This document shows positions 43,077 to 51,647 of a stretch of DNA of 64,000 nucleotides, piece after piece. Made by a program: the position numbers and the translations under genes. The stretch is from Hwanghaeella grinnelliae (lineage in GTDB: Bacteria; Pseudomonadota; Alphaproteobacteria; UBA8366; Aestuariispiraceae). The DNA lies in contig NZ_SADE01000002.1 of assembly GCF_004005845.1 (NCBI RefSeq), forward strand, positions 1,178,421 to 1,242,420, written 5' to 3'. A model generated the notes under the pieces. The model was not told where the DNA came from and did not search any database. It worked only from the letters and a program-made list of their open reading frames with translations. Positions within the stretch are counted from its first letter, which is position 1. Each line of letters begins with the position of its first letter.

Positions 43077-44036
43077 CTATCCAATGCCGGCGCCGTTCGG
43101 CGCGGGTTGTGCGTCAAGTTGATTTTCCAGCCATTCGGCGACGCGAACCAATCCCAAACCATCAACGAGGTTCATGGCCCGGTCGCGCATGGCCGCAGCG
43201 ACGTCTGCATTCATTATGGTCTGAATCGTCCCAGGTAAACACCCGGGCTCAAAAGCCCGACCGGCGCCGGAGGACACCACCGTCTCCATCAAGAAATGCT
43301 GCGCGGCGTTGGTCTGGACCGCGATCACGGGTCGGCCTGCCGCACAGGCTTCGAACGCGGTGACACTGGCGCTTGTGACGACCAGCGTCGCCCATTCGAG
43401 CAGCGTCTGTAACCCGTCCGGGGCGTGCACATAGTCCAGTCGCGCCGCGGGCAGCGACGCGGGCAAGGTCGCTTCATGTTTGAAGAAGGGGCCGATCACC
43501 ACCGTCACGGTCCAATCCTGCGGAAGACCTTCACAGTCTTCCAAAACGCGTCGCGTCCAGTTCTGCGGGTCGCTGGCACCCAGTGTCACGAGCAGGTTCC
43601 TGGTTCCGGCCGAGAGTGGGTTCGATGCGGCGATCGCGGTGTAGGAGGGATCGAGCAGGGCAAAGGCCGGGCCGTTGAGGACCGCCGGTTTGCGCCATTC
43701 CTGGCCGGTGTAAAGGTTCCGGTTTGTGTTCTGATTGAGAATGGCGTCAGCGTGGAACACCGCATCCCCCAAATCATCGATCGCCAACACCTTGCGCGCC
43801 GGCCAACCCTCCTTCGCCAGGCCGTAGCCGTCGACGATGGCCCAGTCCCAGACTGCGTCGCGCCCAAGCGCTTCCGCCAGTTCCGCGTCGGTAAGGTCGC
43901 CGGGAAAGCCTTCAACGCGCGCGCCTGCCACGGGTTTTGGTGATGGCACCCCGCGGACCGCGACGCGGACGGTGTGGCCGCGCGCCGAAAGAACGGCGGC
44001 GAGACGCGAGGAGCGGCTGAAATGCCCCAACCCCAC
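43077..44036 (-). CDS. pseG: UDP-sugar hydrolase, PseG-like, with non-standard N-terminus
   Basis: At least 319 residues. The motif GLGHFSRSSRLA holds the catalytic-type histidine of PseG, and the C-terminal half has TLGASDPQNWTRRVL and VTSASVTAFEACAAGRP. It removes UDP from UDP-2,4-diacetamido-trideoxy-altrose before PseI. The only standard start in frame is GTG 44036, right at GLGH, but the frame upstream encodes FLFILEAGGDV, the expected first strand and loop of PseG. True translation therefore probably begins around 44063-44075, at a CTG or ATC codon, or the sequence has an error there. Confidence 0.82.
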   Translation of the reverse strand: MGLGHFSRSSRLAAVLSARGHTVRVAVRGVPSPKPVAGARVEGFPGDLTDAELAEALGRDAVWDWAIVDGYGLAKEGWPARKVLAIDDLGDAVFHADAILNQNTNRNLYTGQEWRKPAVLNGPAFALLDPSYTAIAASNPLSAGTRNLLVTLGASDPQNWTRRVLEDCEGLPQDWTVTVVIGPFFKHEATLPASLPAARLDYVHAPDGLQTLLEWATLVVTSASVTAFEACAAGRPVIAVQTNAAQHFLMETVVSSGAGRAFEPGCLPGTIQTIMNADVAAAMRDRAMNLVDGLGLVRVAEWLENQLDAQPAPNGAGIG

Positions 44037-44135
44037 GTCGCCGCCGGCTTCCAGAATGAACAGAAAAGTTCCGATCCGACCGGCTTTCCAGGTTTTCCGT
44101 GTCAGCGTGATGCCAAGACCGACAGTTCAGTGGCC

Positions 44136-45413
44136 CTACAGCAGCACGTAATGGCTCTGTTTTTCGAAAAAGTTCGACCGTTCGTCGTCGCTCGGCGGCG
44201 AATGAAGGAATGGGCGCGCATTTTCGATCATCGGAATGCGGGCTTCTTCGACCCCGTCCTCATTCCGGTGATTCGCGACGCTGTCCTTCGTTACCCATTC
44301 GCCGGCATCGTTCTTGGCCCAGATCGACGGGTCGCGCATCGGCTCGATCATGGCGAGCAGTTCGTCCTCGGTCATCCCGGAGGCTTCGAGGAACAGGTCC
44401 AGGTCAAACGGGCGGACATGGTCATGTTTTTCGACCATATCGATTGCCTGTTCACGGGTCATCCGGCCATGGCGGACTTCGTTACTGGCGTCGTCGGTCG
44501 CACGGCCGTACCCGAATTTGAGGTATTTCAGATAATCGTGCAGGCCGTTGGCATGGATGTCGTCCAATTTGGCGTAGGTGTTGAACGTACGTTCCCGCTC
44601 AGGGGCGGTTGCGAAGTTCAGGTTGTTGATCACGAATTCCGCCTGATCGCGGCCGTCCCAGGGAAGGAAGTTCGACATATAAATGCCGCGAACGCCGACC
44701 CGCTCCAGGTCCTCATCGGAGGGATAGAAGAAGGGGGCCAGGTCGTAGCGTGTCAGCGGGCAATCGTCCCGCTGCAGCAGGTCTTCCGGCTCAAACCCCC
44801 GCATGGAGTGCTCTTGGCGCTTCTTCTTCGTGAATTCGACGAAATCGTCGTCGTTATACATCCCGACCAGTTCGGAAAAGCCTTCTTCGCCCCAAACGAC
44901 AAGCGGCACATCGTGCTGCACCGCCGCCCGCATCGGGAAGGTCATGATCCCGGCGTGATAGTGCCAGGTCACATCCCCAACAAGCTTCAGCATGTATTTG
45001 GCGATCCGGATCGCCGAGCCCGGCGCGGTGGAGTAGCGGACCAGATTGCAATCCGTCTGTTCAATCAGGTTCGCCAGATTTCGGATGCCCAGCGGTGTGT
45101 TGAAGGTGTGGTTGTAAGACACCAGCAACGGGTTCAACCCGTACTTTTCCTTTACGACATAGACCTGATAGGTGGAGTCCTTGCCGCCCGAGACCGGGAT
45201 GATGCAGTCGTAGGGATTGCCTTTCGCGCGTTGCTTCTCGGCCGCCTCGGTCAGGATCTTCCGGAACATCTTTTCGCGTGAGGCCCAGTCGACTTGTTCT
45301 TTCAAAGTCGTCCGGCTTTCAAAGCTGCGGCAACCCGAACAGATGCCGTCATCGTCCAGAATGATCCCGGGCTTTGCGTTGGCCGGGTATACGCAACGCT
45401 TACAATATTCCAT
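44136..45413 (-). CDS. N-acetyl sugar amidotransferase 1 (PseA/WbpG-like)
   Basis: 425 residues from ATG 45413. The zinc-type cysteines are C4, C7, C25 and C28, then the PP-loop VSGGKDS at 74-80 for ATP-dependent adenylation. The family converts a sugar N-acetyl group to an acetamidino group using ammonia. HisF- and HisH-like genes follow immediately upstream in transcription order, supplying that ammonia. Its place beside PseG and PseI suggests formation of 7-acetamidino-pseudaminic acid, as by PseA in Campylobacter (inference). Confidence 0.88.
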   Translation of the reverse strand: MEYCKRCVYPANAKPGIILDDDGICSGCRSFESRTTLKEQVDWASREKMFRKILTEAAEKQRAKGNPYDCIIPVSGGKDSTYQVYVVKEKYGLNPLLVSYNHTFNTPLGIRNLANLIEQTDCNLVRYSTAPGSAIRIAKYMLKLVGDVTWHYHAGIMTFPMRAAVQHDVPLVVWGEEGFSELVGMYNDDDFVEFTKKKRQEHSMRGFEPEDLLQRDDCPLTRYDLAPFFYPSDEDLERVGVRGIYMSNFLPWDGRDQAEFVINNLNFATAPERERTFNTYAKLDDIHANGLHDYLKYLKFGYGRATDDASNEVRHGRMTREQAIDMVEKHDHVRPFDLDLFLEASGMTEDELLAMIEPMRDPSIWAKNDAGEWVTKDSVANHRNEDGVEEARIPMIENARPFLHSPPSDDERSNFFEKQSHYVLL

Positions 45414-45423
45414 TAAACTGCTC

Positions 45424-46248
45424 CTAGTAGGGCTGGTACGTCGGCCGCCTTGGCATATCGACCTTATAGAAGGTGGAATCGCGGACCCAAAGGCCCTGCG
45501 CGGCCATGTGCTCCTTGGCCTTTTTCGTGCTGTGTTCTGTGTAGTGAAAGATGTTCCCGGCGGCAACGGCATCGGCGCCGCCAACCTCAATTCCTTCGAC
45601 AAGGTGGTCCCAATTCGCGACGCCGCCAAACGCGATCACGGGGATCGGGGATACCGCGGTCACACTCTTGATGAGGGACAGGTCATAGCCCCGCTTGTCG
45701 CCGTCATGCTCGATGTTGTTGAGGAGTATCTCCCCCGCGCCGCGTTGCGCCGCTCGAAGCACCCAGGTATTCACGTCCTCGCCGGTCTTTTCGCGGCCGC
45801 GCGCGATAACCGCTTCATAACCCGATGGCATGTCGGGGTTCGGCGCGGCATCCACGGAAACTACGACGCATTGCTTGCCGAATGAACCGGCGACGTCTTC
45901 TATCAGGCTGTCCGACTGGTAAGCATGTGTGTTCAGAACCACTTTGTCGGCGCCGGCCCGGGTGTATTCCCTGACCTTGTCCAGGTCACGGATCTTGCCG
46001 CCGACGGATAGCGGAACAAAACAGCGGCGCGACAGGCCGTGCACGACCTCAAGGAAATGGTCCAGATAGGAATCGTCGGCCGAAATCTCCAGAACGCAGA
46101 TCTCATCGACGGCCCAGGAATTAAAGAAATCCACGGCCGTGAAGGCGTTTCCAACCATGTTGGTGGGCCGAAACCTCCGGGTCTGAACCACGTTTCCGCG
46201 ATAGCACAAAAGCGTGGCGATAAGCCTGTGTTTGGTCGCTACAGTCAT
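45424..46248 (-). CDS. HisF-like subunit of amidination cassette 1
   Basis: 274 residues with the HisF barrel (CFVPLSVGGKIRDLDKV, AGADKVVLNT, VVVSVDA, IPVIAFGGV). The catalytic aspartate at the HisF Asp11 position is replaced (LIATLLCYRG in place of IIPCLDVKDG; L14), while the second one in SVDA is kept. It therefore should not make imidazole glycerol phosphate but could dock HisH and conduct ammonia to the amidotransferase. No other histidine gene is nearby. The C-terminus is about 20 residues longer than typical HisF. Confidence 0.88.
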   Translation of the reverse strand: MTVATKHRLIATLLCYRGNVVQTRRFRPTNMVGNAFTAVDFFNSWAVDEICVLEISADDSYLDHFLEVVHGLSRRCFVPLSVGGKIRDLDKVREYTRAGADKVVLNTHAYQSDSLIEDVAGSFGKQCVVVSVDAAPNPDMPSGYEAVIARGREKTGEDVNTWVLRAAQRGAGEILLNNIEHDGDKRGYDLSLIKSVTAVSPIPVIAFGGVANWDHLVEGIEVGGADAVAAGNIFHYTEHSTKKAKEHMAAQGLWVRDSTFYKVDMPRRPTYQPY

Positions 46249-46251
46249 GGC

Positions 46252-46872
46252 TCAGATCTCTAGAAAATTTTGAATCAGCTTCATGCCGGCCAGCTGTGAT
46301 TTCTCAGGATGGAACTGGGTCGCGGAGATGTGGTCTTTTTCCACGGCCGCGGCGAAAGGATAGCCGTAGTCGCAGATTCCCGCGACCCAACTGTCGTCCG
46401 TACCGCCGACCGGCGCGGAATAACTGTGGACAAAGTAGAAGTCGGACTCTTCCGCCAGATCGTTGAAAAGCCGGCTTTCTTTGCTTTTCCTGACGGCGTT
46501 CCAGCCGATATGCGGCACCTTGGGCTTTCCAGGGCCTTCCGGAAACTTGGTGACGGTTCCCTTGATCCATCCCAGGCCGGGTTCGACGCCTTCCTCGCTG
46601 CCTTCATACAGGAACTGCATCCCGACGCAGATACCAAGATAGGGCGTTTTCTTGTCCAGGACCGTTTCGGCCAGCGCTTCTTCATGCCCGCGCCGGCGCA
46701 GTTCGCGTATCCCAGCATCGAACGACCCGACGCCCGGAAGAACGATCTTGTCGGCCCCTTTCAACTCGCTTCCTGCCTCGGCCACGCTGACGGATATTTC
46801 GAAACACTCCAACGCGTTCAGCACGGATCGCAGATTCGCGAACCCATAATCAACGACGACTACCGATTGCAT
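46252..46872 (-). CDS. HisH-like glutaminase of amidination cassette 1
   Basis: 206 residues. Complete class I glutaminase triad: C82 in GICVGMQ, H188 and E190 in QFHPEKS. The oxyanion segment PGVGSFDAG is present. It releases ammonia from glutamine for the neighbouring HisF/amidotransferase pair. The three genes lie 3-10 bp apart in the order HisH, HisF, amidotransferase. Its start overlaps the end of the following Gfo/Idh gene by 13 bp. Confidence 0.9.
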   Translation of the reverse strand: MQSVVVVDYGFANLRSVLNALECFEISVSVAEAGSELKGADKIVLPGVGSFDAGIRELRRRGHEEALAETVLDKKTPYLGICVGMQFLYEGSEEGVEPGLGWIKGTVTKFPEGPGKPKVPHIGWNAVRKSKESRLFNDLAEESDFYFVHSYSAPVGGTDDSWVAGICDYGYPFAAAVEKDHISATQFHPEKSQLAGMKLIQNFLEI

Positions 46873-47894
46873 GAATGTGAAGCCTCCCTTGAGAATTCGG
46901 CCCCCAGGGCCACCGAGCTGCCCAGCGATTGCTTGCAGGTTTCCGCCAGCGCAACCACATGGGCGCCGTCGTCGACGCTCGCCAAACGATCGTCATCGGT
47001 GACCCCGCCGTCCACCAATGCCGTGAAATTCTTTGCCATGTCGAGATATGGCTGGTTGGTGTCTATCCCCGCGGATTCGAACAATGTCTTTCGGCTTTTG
47101 CTGTCGGCGAAGGTAACCCGGCATGCTTCCGGCGCCTTGCCCAGACTTTCCCAAAGGATCGTACCCTGTGTCCCGACAATTTCGCAGCCGCGTGACTTCG
47201 GGTTGCGCAAATAGTCCAGATGAATGCTGGACCGCATGCCCGTGGCATGTGTCAACACGATGGACGCCCAGTCCTCGACATCGATATCAAGCGTTCCGAT
47301 CCTGCCAAACGTACCGGCACAGCCCGTTGCCTGGCCAAAGAACGAACACAGGTAATCCATTTCGTGAATCGCGTCGTAGATCACACCGCCGCCTTCGCTG
47401 GCATGGGCGCAATAGAGTTTGCGGTAGTCCCCGTCGGCACGCATGGCAGGCAAGTAATTACCGTAATGGGCGCGGGCGAAATGCGGCTCGCCGATGCTGT
47501 CGAGGGCCTCACGAAGCGACGCGACGCCCGGATGAAACCGCATGTTGGAGACAACGCGGACAAGCGTGTCGGATTGCTGCGCCCGATCCTGAAACCGTTT
47601 TGCTTCATTGGCCGACAGCGTCAGGGGCTTTTCGATGAGAAGGGCGCGAACCCGGTCCAGCAGCTCCAGCGCAAGCGGAACATGAAACCGGTGGGGGACG
47701 GCGATGACGGCCATATCGGGTTGCCAGGCCAAGGCTTCGTCTAGGGTCGCGAAGGCTCGCGCACCGGTTTCTTGCGCGGCTTGATCGCGCCGAACCGCGT
47801 CCTGGTCGATCACGGCAACCTCACAGCCCGCAGCGGCGAAATTGCGGCTGTGCCGCAGACCGATCGAACCGCACCCGATGACAATACACTTCAT
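46860..47894 (-). CDS. Gfo/Idh/MocA-family sugar oxidoreductase
   Basis: 344 residues. Rossmann motif IVIGCGSIGLRHSRNF, lysine motif EKPLTLSANEA, and YDAIHEMDYLCSFFG with the catalytic-type histidine. It lies between cassette 1 and the CMP-sugar transferase, so it probably oxidises or epimerises a precursor of one of the nonulosonic or amino sugars. Related genes occur in sialic/legionaminic-type clusters. It has only family-level similarity to the WbpB-like protein. Confidence 0.8.
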   Translation of the reverse strand: MKCIVIGCGSIGLRHSRNFAAAGCEVAVIDQDAVRRDQAAQETGARAFATLDEALAWQPDMAVIAVPHRFHVPLALELLDRVRALLIEKPLTLSANEAKRFQDRAQQSDTLVRVVSNMRFHPGVASLREALDSIGEPHFARAHYGNYLPAMRADGDYRKLYCAHASEGGGVIYDAIHEMDYLCSFFGQATGCAGTFGRIGTLDIDVEDWASIVLTHATGMRSSIHLDYLRNPKSRGCEIVGTQGTILWESLGKAPEACRVTFADSKSRKTLFESAGIDTNQPYLDMAKNFTALVDGGVTDDDRLASVDDGAHVVALAETCKQSLGSSVALGAEFSREASHSCNR

Positions 47895-47900
47895 CTTAGC

Positions 47901-48578
47901 CTACCGGGATGACGCCACGGCGGTGGCGACCACAAGATCTTCCCGCGTGTTGATGTCGATGGAACGGGACTGCGGCATCACATGCCCACGCAGCCCCGGT
48001 CCATAGAAGGTTCTGTGTTCTTTGAACGCCGTGGCATTCACCGAATAGGTACTGCCATTGTCGACCAGCAAGGTCGGCAGGTCACTTTCACGTTTGGACA
48101 CCAAATCGGGCCACATCGGCTCCAGCGTTCCGGCCGGTGTGGCCCGCAGGGCTTGGTGCGGCGGCAGCGGGTAGGTGCTGACGGCCATTGCGAAACCGCA
48201 GCCCTCTACACCAAGAAGCCCGTGCACCGCCGCGATGTCGTCGCCCGTGCGAAGCGGCGCTGTCGCGTACAGACAGCATAGTTCGGTGACGGCCTCCGAC
48301 CGGTCGTCGAAGAATTGCATCGCATGCAGGCAGACATCCGTGACCCGGGCGCTGTCGCTGCCAAGGTCCTTGGGTCTGGCGATGATCTCCGCACCGAACT
48401 TTGCCGCGACATCGATGATTTCATCATCGTCGGAAGACACGACAACATGGTCGAATATCCCGCAATTCTGCGCCGCGGCGATGGTATGCGCGATGATCGG
48501 TTTCCCGAGGAAATCGGCGATGTTCTTCCTGGGCAACCGTTTCGAGCCGCCGCGGGCAGGGATGAGGGCGAGTTTCAT
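47901..48578 (-). CDS. pseF: CMP-nonulosonic acid cytidylyltransferase (PseF-like)
   Basis: 225 residues. The nucleotide-binding signature LIPARGGSKRLPRKNI opens the protein, followed by VSSDDDEIIDVAAKFGAEIIARP and LYATAPLRTGDDI, the NeuA/PseF pattern. It activates the nonulosonic acid with CTP in the cytoplasm. Only one such gene is visible although two NeuB-family synthases are encoded, so it may serve both products or the second product may be activated elsewhere. Confidence 0.9.
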   Translation of the reverse strand: MKLALIPARGGSKRLPRKNIADFLGKPIIAHTIAAAQNCGIFDHVVVSSDDDEIIDVAAKFGAEIIARPKDLGSDSARVTDVCLHAMQFFDDRSEAVTELCCLYATAPLRTGDDIAAVHGLLGVEGCGFAMAVSTYPLPPHQALRATPAGTLEPMWPDLVSKRESDLPTLLVDNGSTYSVNATAFKEHRTFYGPGLRGHVMPQSRSIDINTREDLVVATAVASSR

Positions 48579-48617
48579 GGACGCCAGATATGAGGGATGA
48601 CGAGGGTGGAAAACCGG

Positions 48618-49694
48618 TTAGGCAAGATCGCCCGGCATTACCTTGTGACCGGCGGGCAGATCGGTGCGCAGTGACTGTTCGCCCAAAGCTTCGGCTTGGT
48701 CGGGGGCAAGACCGCCGCCCGGACGCCGATAGTCGAGCGCGCAATCCTTCAGCTTCCGGCCTGCCGGCGTATCTTCGGCAAGATAGGTGCTGCGGCGCGC
48801 GATTTCCCGCTTTTCCAATTCCACCGGCTGCATGATCCGGCGGCTGCTGCCCAGCGCCGTCGGCAGGTCGCGCATCAATTGCACGAAGGCCGCCATGTCC
48901 TGCGGTTCAAGGGAGAAGATATGCTCGATGCTGCGCGTCATGCGATCCTTGGTAATCGTCTTTTCGACCAGGTTCGCGCCAAGTGCGACGGCGGCGACAT
49001 CCATATCCCAGCCGGGCGAATGGTCTGAGAAGGCGACAGGATAACCCAGCAGGGTCTTCAGCGACGGAATGATATTGAGGTTGATCCCCTCCAGACGGGC
49101 GGGATAACCCGACGGACAATGGTGGATAATGACGTTGTCGTTGCCTTCCGAGCGGATCACGTCGATCGCGCGTTCGATTTCGCCGATCGTCGAGTTGCCT
49201 GTGTCCAGTTGCAAGCACATGCCTGTTCGGGCTGCTTTGCGGATCAGCGGGAAATGGTTCACATCGCCGGATGCAATCTTGATCGAAGCGCAACCAAGCG
49301 ATTCGACAAGGTCGACCTCATCCGGGAAGCCGATGGTTGCGAAAAAGGCGAGATTGCATTCATCCGCGCAAGCCTTGACTTCGCGCCATTCGTCATTCGA
49401 AAGGGCCCGGCGTTTCAGCAGGTCGTAGAGCGGTTCTTGAACCGTTTCCGTCTTGCCCGTTTCCCGATCGACGAGAATTTCATAGGTGAACAGGGCGGAT
49501 TTGTCCTCGACGACGCGGTCCGGATCGAAGATCTGGAATTTCACGGCGTCCGCGCCTGCACGGGCGGCGTGCCGAATCAGATCCTTCGCGCTTTCCACGC
49601 CTTCATGGGTCGGTCCCGCTTCGTAGGTCACGAAGATCGGCTCCCCGTCGCCGACCTTGCGTTCGCCGAAAGCGACATACTGGTGATCGTTCAT
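48618..49694 (-). CDS. Second, divergent NeuB-family synthase
   Basis: 358 residues. The NeuB barrel and C-terminal SAF domain (GRKLKDCALDYRRPGGGLAPDQ) are present. The usual IAEIGxNHxG opening reads VTYEAGPTHEG and the loop SDHTLG reads SDHSPG, and a unique insertion EILVDRETGKTETVQEP lies near residue 75. It lacks the PseI-specific stretch. It should condense PEP with some amino sugar to give a nine-carbon (or similar) keto acid. The substrate is not clear; it lies next to a GNAT and the second amidination cassette. Confidence 0.82.
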   Translation of the reverse strand: MNDHQYVAFGERKVGDGEPIFVTYEAGPTHEGVESAKDLIRHAARAGADAVKFQIFDPDRVVEDKSALFTYEILVDRETGKTETVQEPLYDLLKRRALSNDEWREVKACADECNLAFFATIGFPDEVDLVESLGCASIKIASGDVNHFPLIRKAARTGMCLQLDTGNSTIGEIERAIDVIRSEGNDNVIIHHCPSGYPARLEGINLNIIPSLKTLLGYPVAFSDHSPGWDMDVAAVALGANLVEKTITKDRMTRSIEHIFSLEPQDMAAFVQLMRDLPTALGSSRRIMQPVELEKREIARRSTYLAEDTPAGRKLKDCALDYRRPGGGLAPDQAEALGEQSLRTDLPAGHKVMPGDLA

Positions 49695-49698
49695 TTCC

Positions 49699-50250
49699 CT
49701 ATTCTCCTGAACCGGTGGACTGGCTGGCGAACCTGTCCATCAAAACCAAATCATCCCAATGATCATCGCACCAGAAATGGGCAGGCCGGATGGCCTTTTC
49801 TTCAAATCCCGCTTGGCGGAACGCTTTGCGCGAACCGACATTGCGCGCGTAGCAGCCGGCCGTCAGCTTTGCGAGCTTTAGGTCTTGGAATGCATAGTTG
49901 GCAAGCCCGGCGATCGCTTCGCGGCCGAACCCTTTTCCCCAAGCGGATTTTTCACCAATCAGAATACCGATTTCACCGCGCTTGTGATGCGTTGAAATCG
50001 GGCCGATCTTGATATTGCCGATATGCTGACCGTCTTCCGCGAACAGACCGAAAAGCTGTGTATCTTCCCGGCCCCGGCATTGCCCGACAAAACGCCTTAC
50101 ATCGTCCATCGTGTTTTCGGCAAACCGGGATTCAAGGAACCGGTTGATCTCGGGGTCGTTCAACCACGAGACATACGCGTCCGTGACGTCGTCCGGTTCA
50201 AGTTCCCGCAGACGCAGGCGCGCCGTTTCGATGATGCTTTGCATTGGCAT
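49699..50250 (-). CDS. GNAT N-acetyltransferase (RimJ/PseH-like)
   Basis: 183 residues from ATG 50250 (ATG 50244 possible). It opens with ETARLRLRELEPDDVTDAYVSWLNDPEI, and the acetyl-CoA site is around GEKSAWGKGFGREAI. GNATs of this type in pseudaminic loci (PseH) acetylate the 4-amino group made by PseC. It is the only clear PseH candidate between pseB and pseF; the GNAT at 60993 is the alternative. It lies 1 bp from the second HisF gene. Confidence 0.8.
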   Translation of the reverse strand: MPMQSIIETARLRLRELEPDDVTDAYVSWLNDPEINRFLESRFAENTMDDVRRFVGQCRGREDTQLFGLFAEDGQHIGNIKIGPISTHHKRGEIGILIGEKSAWGKGFGREAIAGLANYAFQDLKLAKLTAGCYARNVGSRKAFRQAGFEEKAIRPAHFWCDDHWDDLVLMDRFASQSTGSGE

Positions 50251-50251
50251 G

Positions 50252-51010
50252 CTACAACCGGACCGGCAGCTTCTCGTGCCGCATATAGTGTTTGATCTTG
50301 CGAATATTGTTGTCCGAGAAGACGAGCAAGGTGCCAAGCGCGACGGCATCGACCCCTGCGGACAAGGCTTCGGCAACTTGCGACAAAGTGCCTGCGCCGC
50401 CCTCCAGAATAACCGGAACGGACACACGGGTTCGGACCTTGTCGTACAGGTCGGTGTTCAGGCCTTCCCGAGTCCCTTCGCGCGACACATCCATAACCCG
50501 AAGTTCCCCGGCGCCCAGATCGATCACCTGGTCCAGCCAATCTTCCAACGAAAGATCGCGTGTCGGGCGGCCGGTCAGATGGTCGTACAGCAGATAGGTC
50601 CCGTCCTCGTTCCAGACATCGATGCCGATGACCGTGGCCTGACTTCCGTATCGGTGCGCGATTCCGTCGATCAGGGCCGGATTGGAACGCGCCGTGGAAG
50701 TGAGGCAGATCTTGTCCGCACCGCTCTTGAAACACCGGTCGGCGATATCGAGGGAGGAAATACCGCCCCCTACCGTCAGGGGGACGAAGCATTCCAGCGC
50801 CGCCGCCGCGATCGTTTCGAAATCCGGTTCGCGGTTTTCTTTGCTGGCGTCGATATCCAGCAGGAATATCTCGTCCGCACCCTGCGCATTGTAGGCCCGC
50901 GCCGTCGTCTTGGCGCTGCCGGCATCTCGGTACTCCGCATAGCGCGTGCCCTTAACCAACCGGTTCTTGGACAGCAGCATGCTGGGAATAATTCTGCAAA
51001 GTTCGCGCAT
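50252..51010 (-). CDS. HisF-like subunit of amidination cassette 2
   Basis: 252 residues from ATG 51010, typical HisF length. Barrel motifs FVPLTVGGGISSLDIA, SGADKICLTS, VIGIDVW, VPVILEGGAGTLSQVAEAL are present. As in cassette 1, the HisF Asp11 is lost (IIPSMLLSKNRLVKG; L12) and the second aspartate in GIDV is kept. It is not a close copy of the cassette 1 HisF. Its predicted role is ammonia transfer from the adjacent HisH to amidotransferase 2. Confidence 0.9.
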   Translation of the reverse strand: MRELCRIIPSMLLSKNRLVKGTRYAEYRDAGSAKTTARAYNAQGADEIFLLDIDASKENREPDFETIAAAALECFVPLTVGGGISSLDIADRCFKSGADKICLTSTARSNPALIDGIAHRYGSQATVIGIDVWNEDGTYLLYDHLTGRPTRDLSLEDWLDQVIDLGAGELRVMDVSREGTREGLNTDLYDKVRTRVSVPVILEGGAGTLSQVAEALSAGVDAVALGTLLVFSDNNIRKIKHYMRHEKLPVRL

Positions 51011-51020
51011 CGTGTGTTCG

Positions 51021-51647
51021 CTAAGGCTTCCAGGCCAGAAAGGACTCGAGGAATTGAATGCCGTCGTTTTGGGATTTTTCGGGGTGGAATTGCGTTCCGA
51101 CGACCGTATCGAAACCGATGGCGGCAACGCATCCATCGAATGTGTCGAGGGTAGCGGTCGATTGCGCCAACGGCGTGCCGAACAGGCCGAAGGAATGGCA
51201 GAAATAATAGACGCCTTTGGGGCTCATCATATTGGACAGCGGGTTCTCAGCGTTAACCTCAATCGCTTTCCATCCGATGTGAGGCACCGTCTGGCGCTCC
51301 GCGGCATGGGATTTCAGGTTTTGAACCGTTCCGGGAACCCAGCCAAAACCGGCGCCCGCGCCGTACTCTTCCAGTTCTTCCGCCAAGACCTGCATGCCGA
51401 TGCAGATCCCCAGGAAGGGCCGGGCCTTGTCGAAAACCATTTCACGTAGCGCATCCATCAGCCCGCTGGAACGAAGCCGCGCCATCGCGGTGCCGGCTGC
51501 CCCCACACCGGGAAGCACAAGCCGGTCCGCCTTGGCGACCTCGTCCGGGGTGCTGATCACTTCTACATCAGCACCCGCGTACCAGATAGCGTTGGACACG
51601 GAGGAAATGTTGCCCGCGCCATAGTCAATGACGGATACGACACTCAC
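51021..51647 (-). CDS. HisH-like glutaminase of amidination cassette 2
   Basis: 208 residues with the full triad: C82 (GICIGMQ), H188 and E190 (QFHPEKS). It overlaps the end of amidotransferase 2 by ATGA and precedes the HisF gene by 10 bp. The order amidotransferase, HisH, HisF differs from cassette 1, arguing against a recent tandem duplication. Confidence 0.9.
   Translation of the reverse strand: MSVVSVIDYGAGNISSVSNAIWYAGADVEVISTPDEVAKADRLVLPGVGAAGTAMARLRSSGLMDALREMVFDKARPFLGICIGMQVLAEELEEYGAGAGFGWVPGTVQNLKSHAAERQTVPHIGWKAIEVNAENPLSNMMSPKGVYYFCHSFGLFGTPLAQSTATLDTFDGCVAAIGFDTVVGTQFHPEKSQNDGIQFLESFLAWKP

Noticed and set aside
43974-45281. A 435-codon plus-strand open frame
   Set aside because: It is antisense to the first amidotransferase, which has clear PP-loop and zinc-cysteine motifs.
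45424-51647. HisF and HisH genes as part of a histidine operon
   Set aside because: No other his genes are present, both HisF copies lack Asp11, and each pair is next to a sugar amidotransferase.
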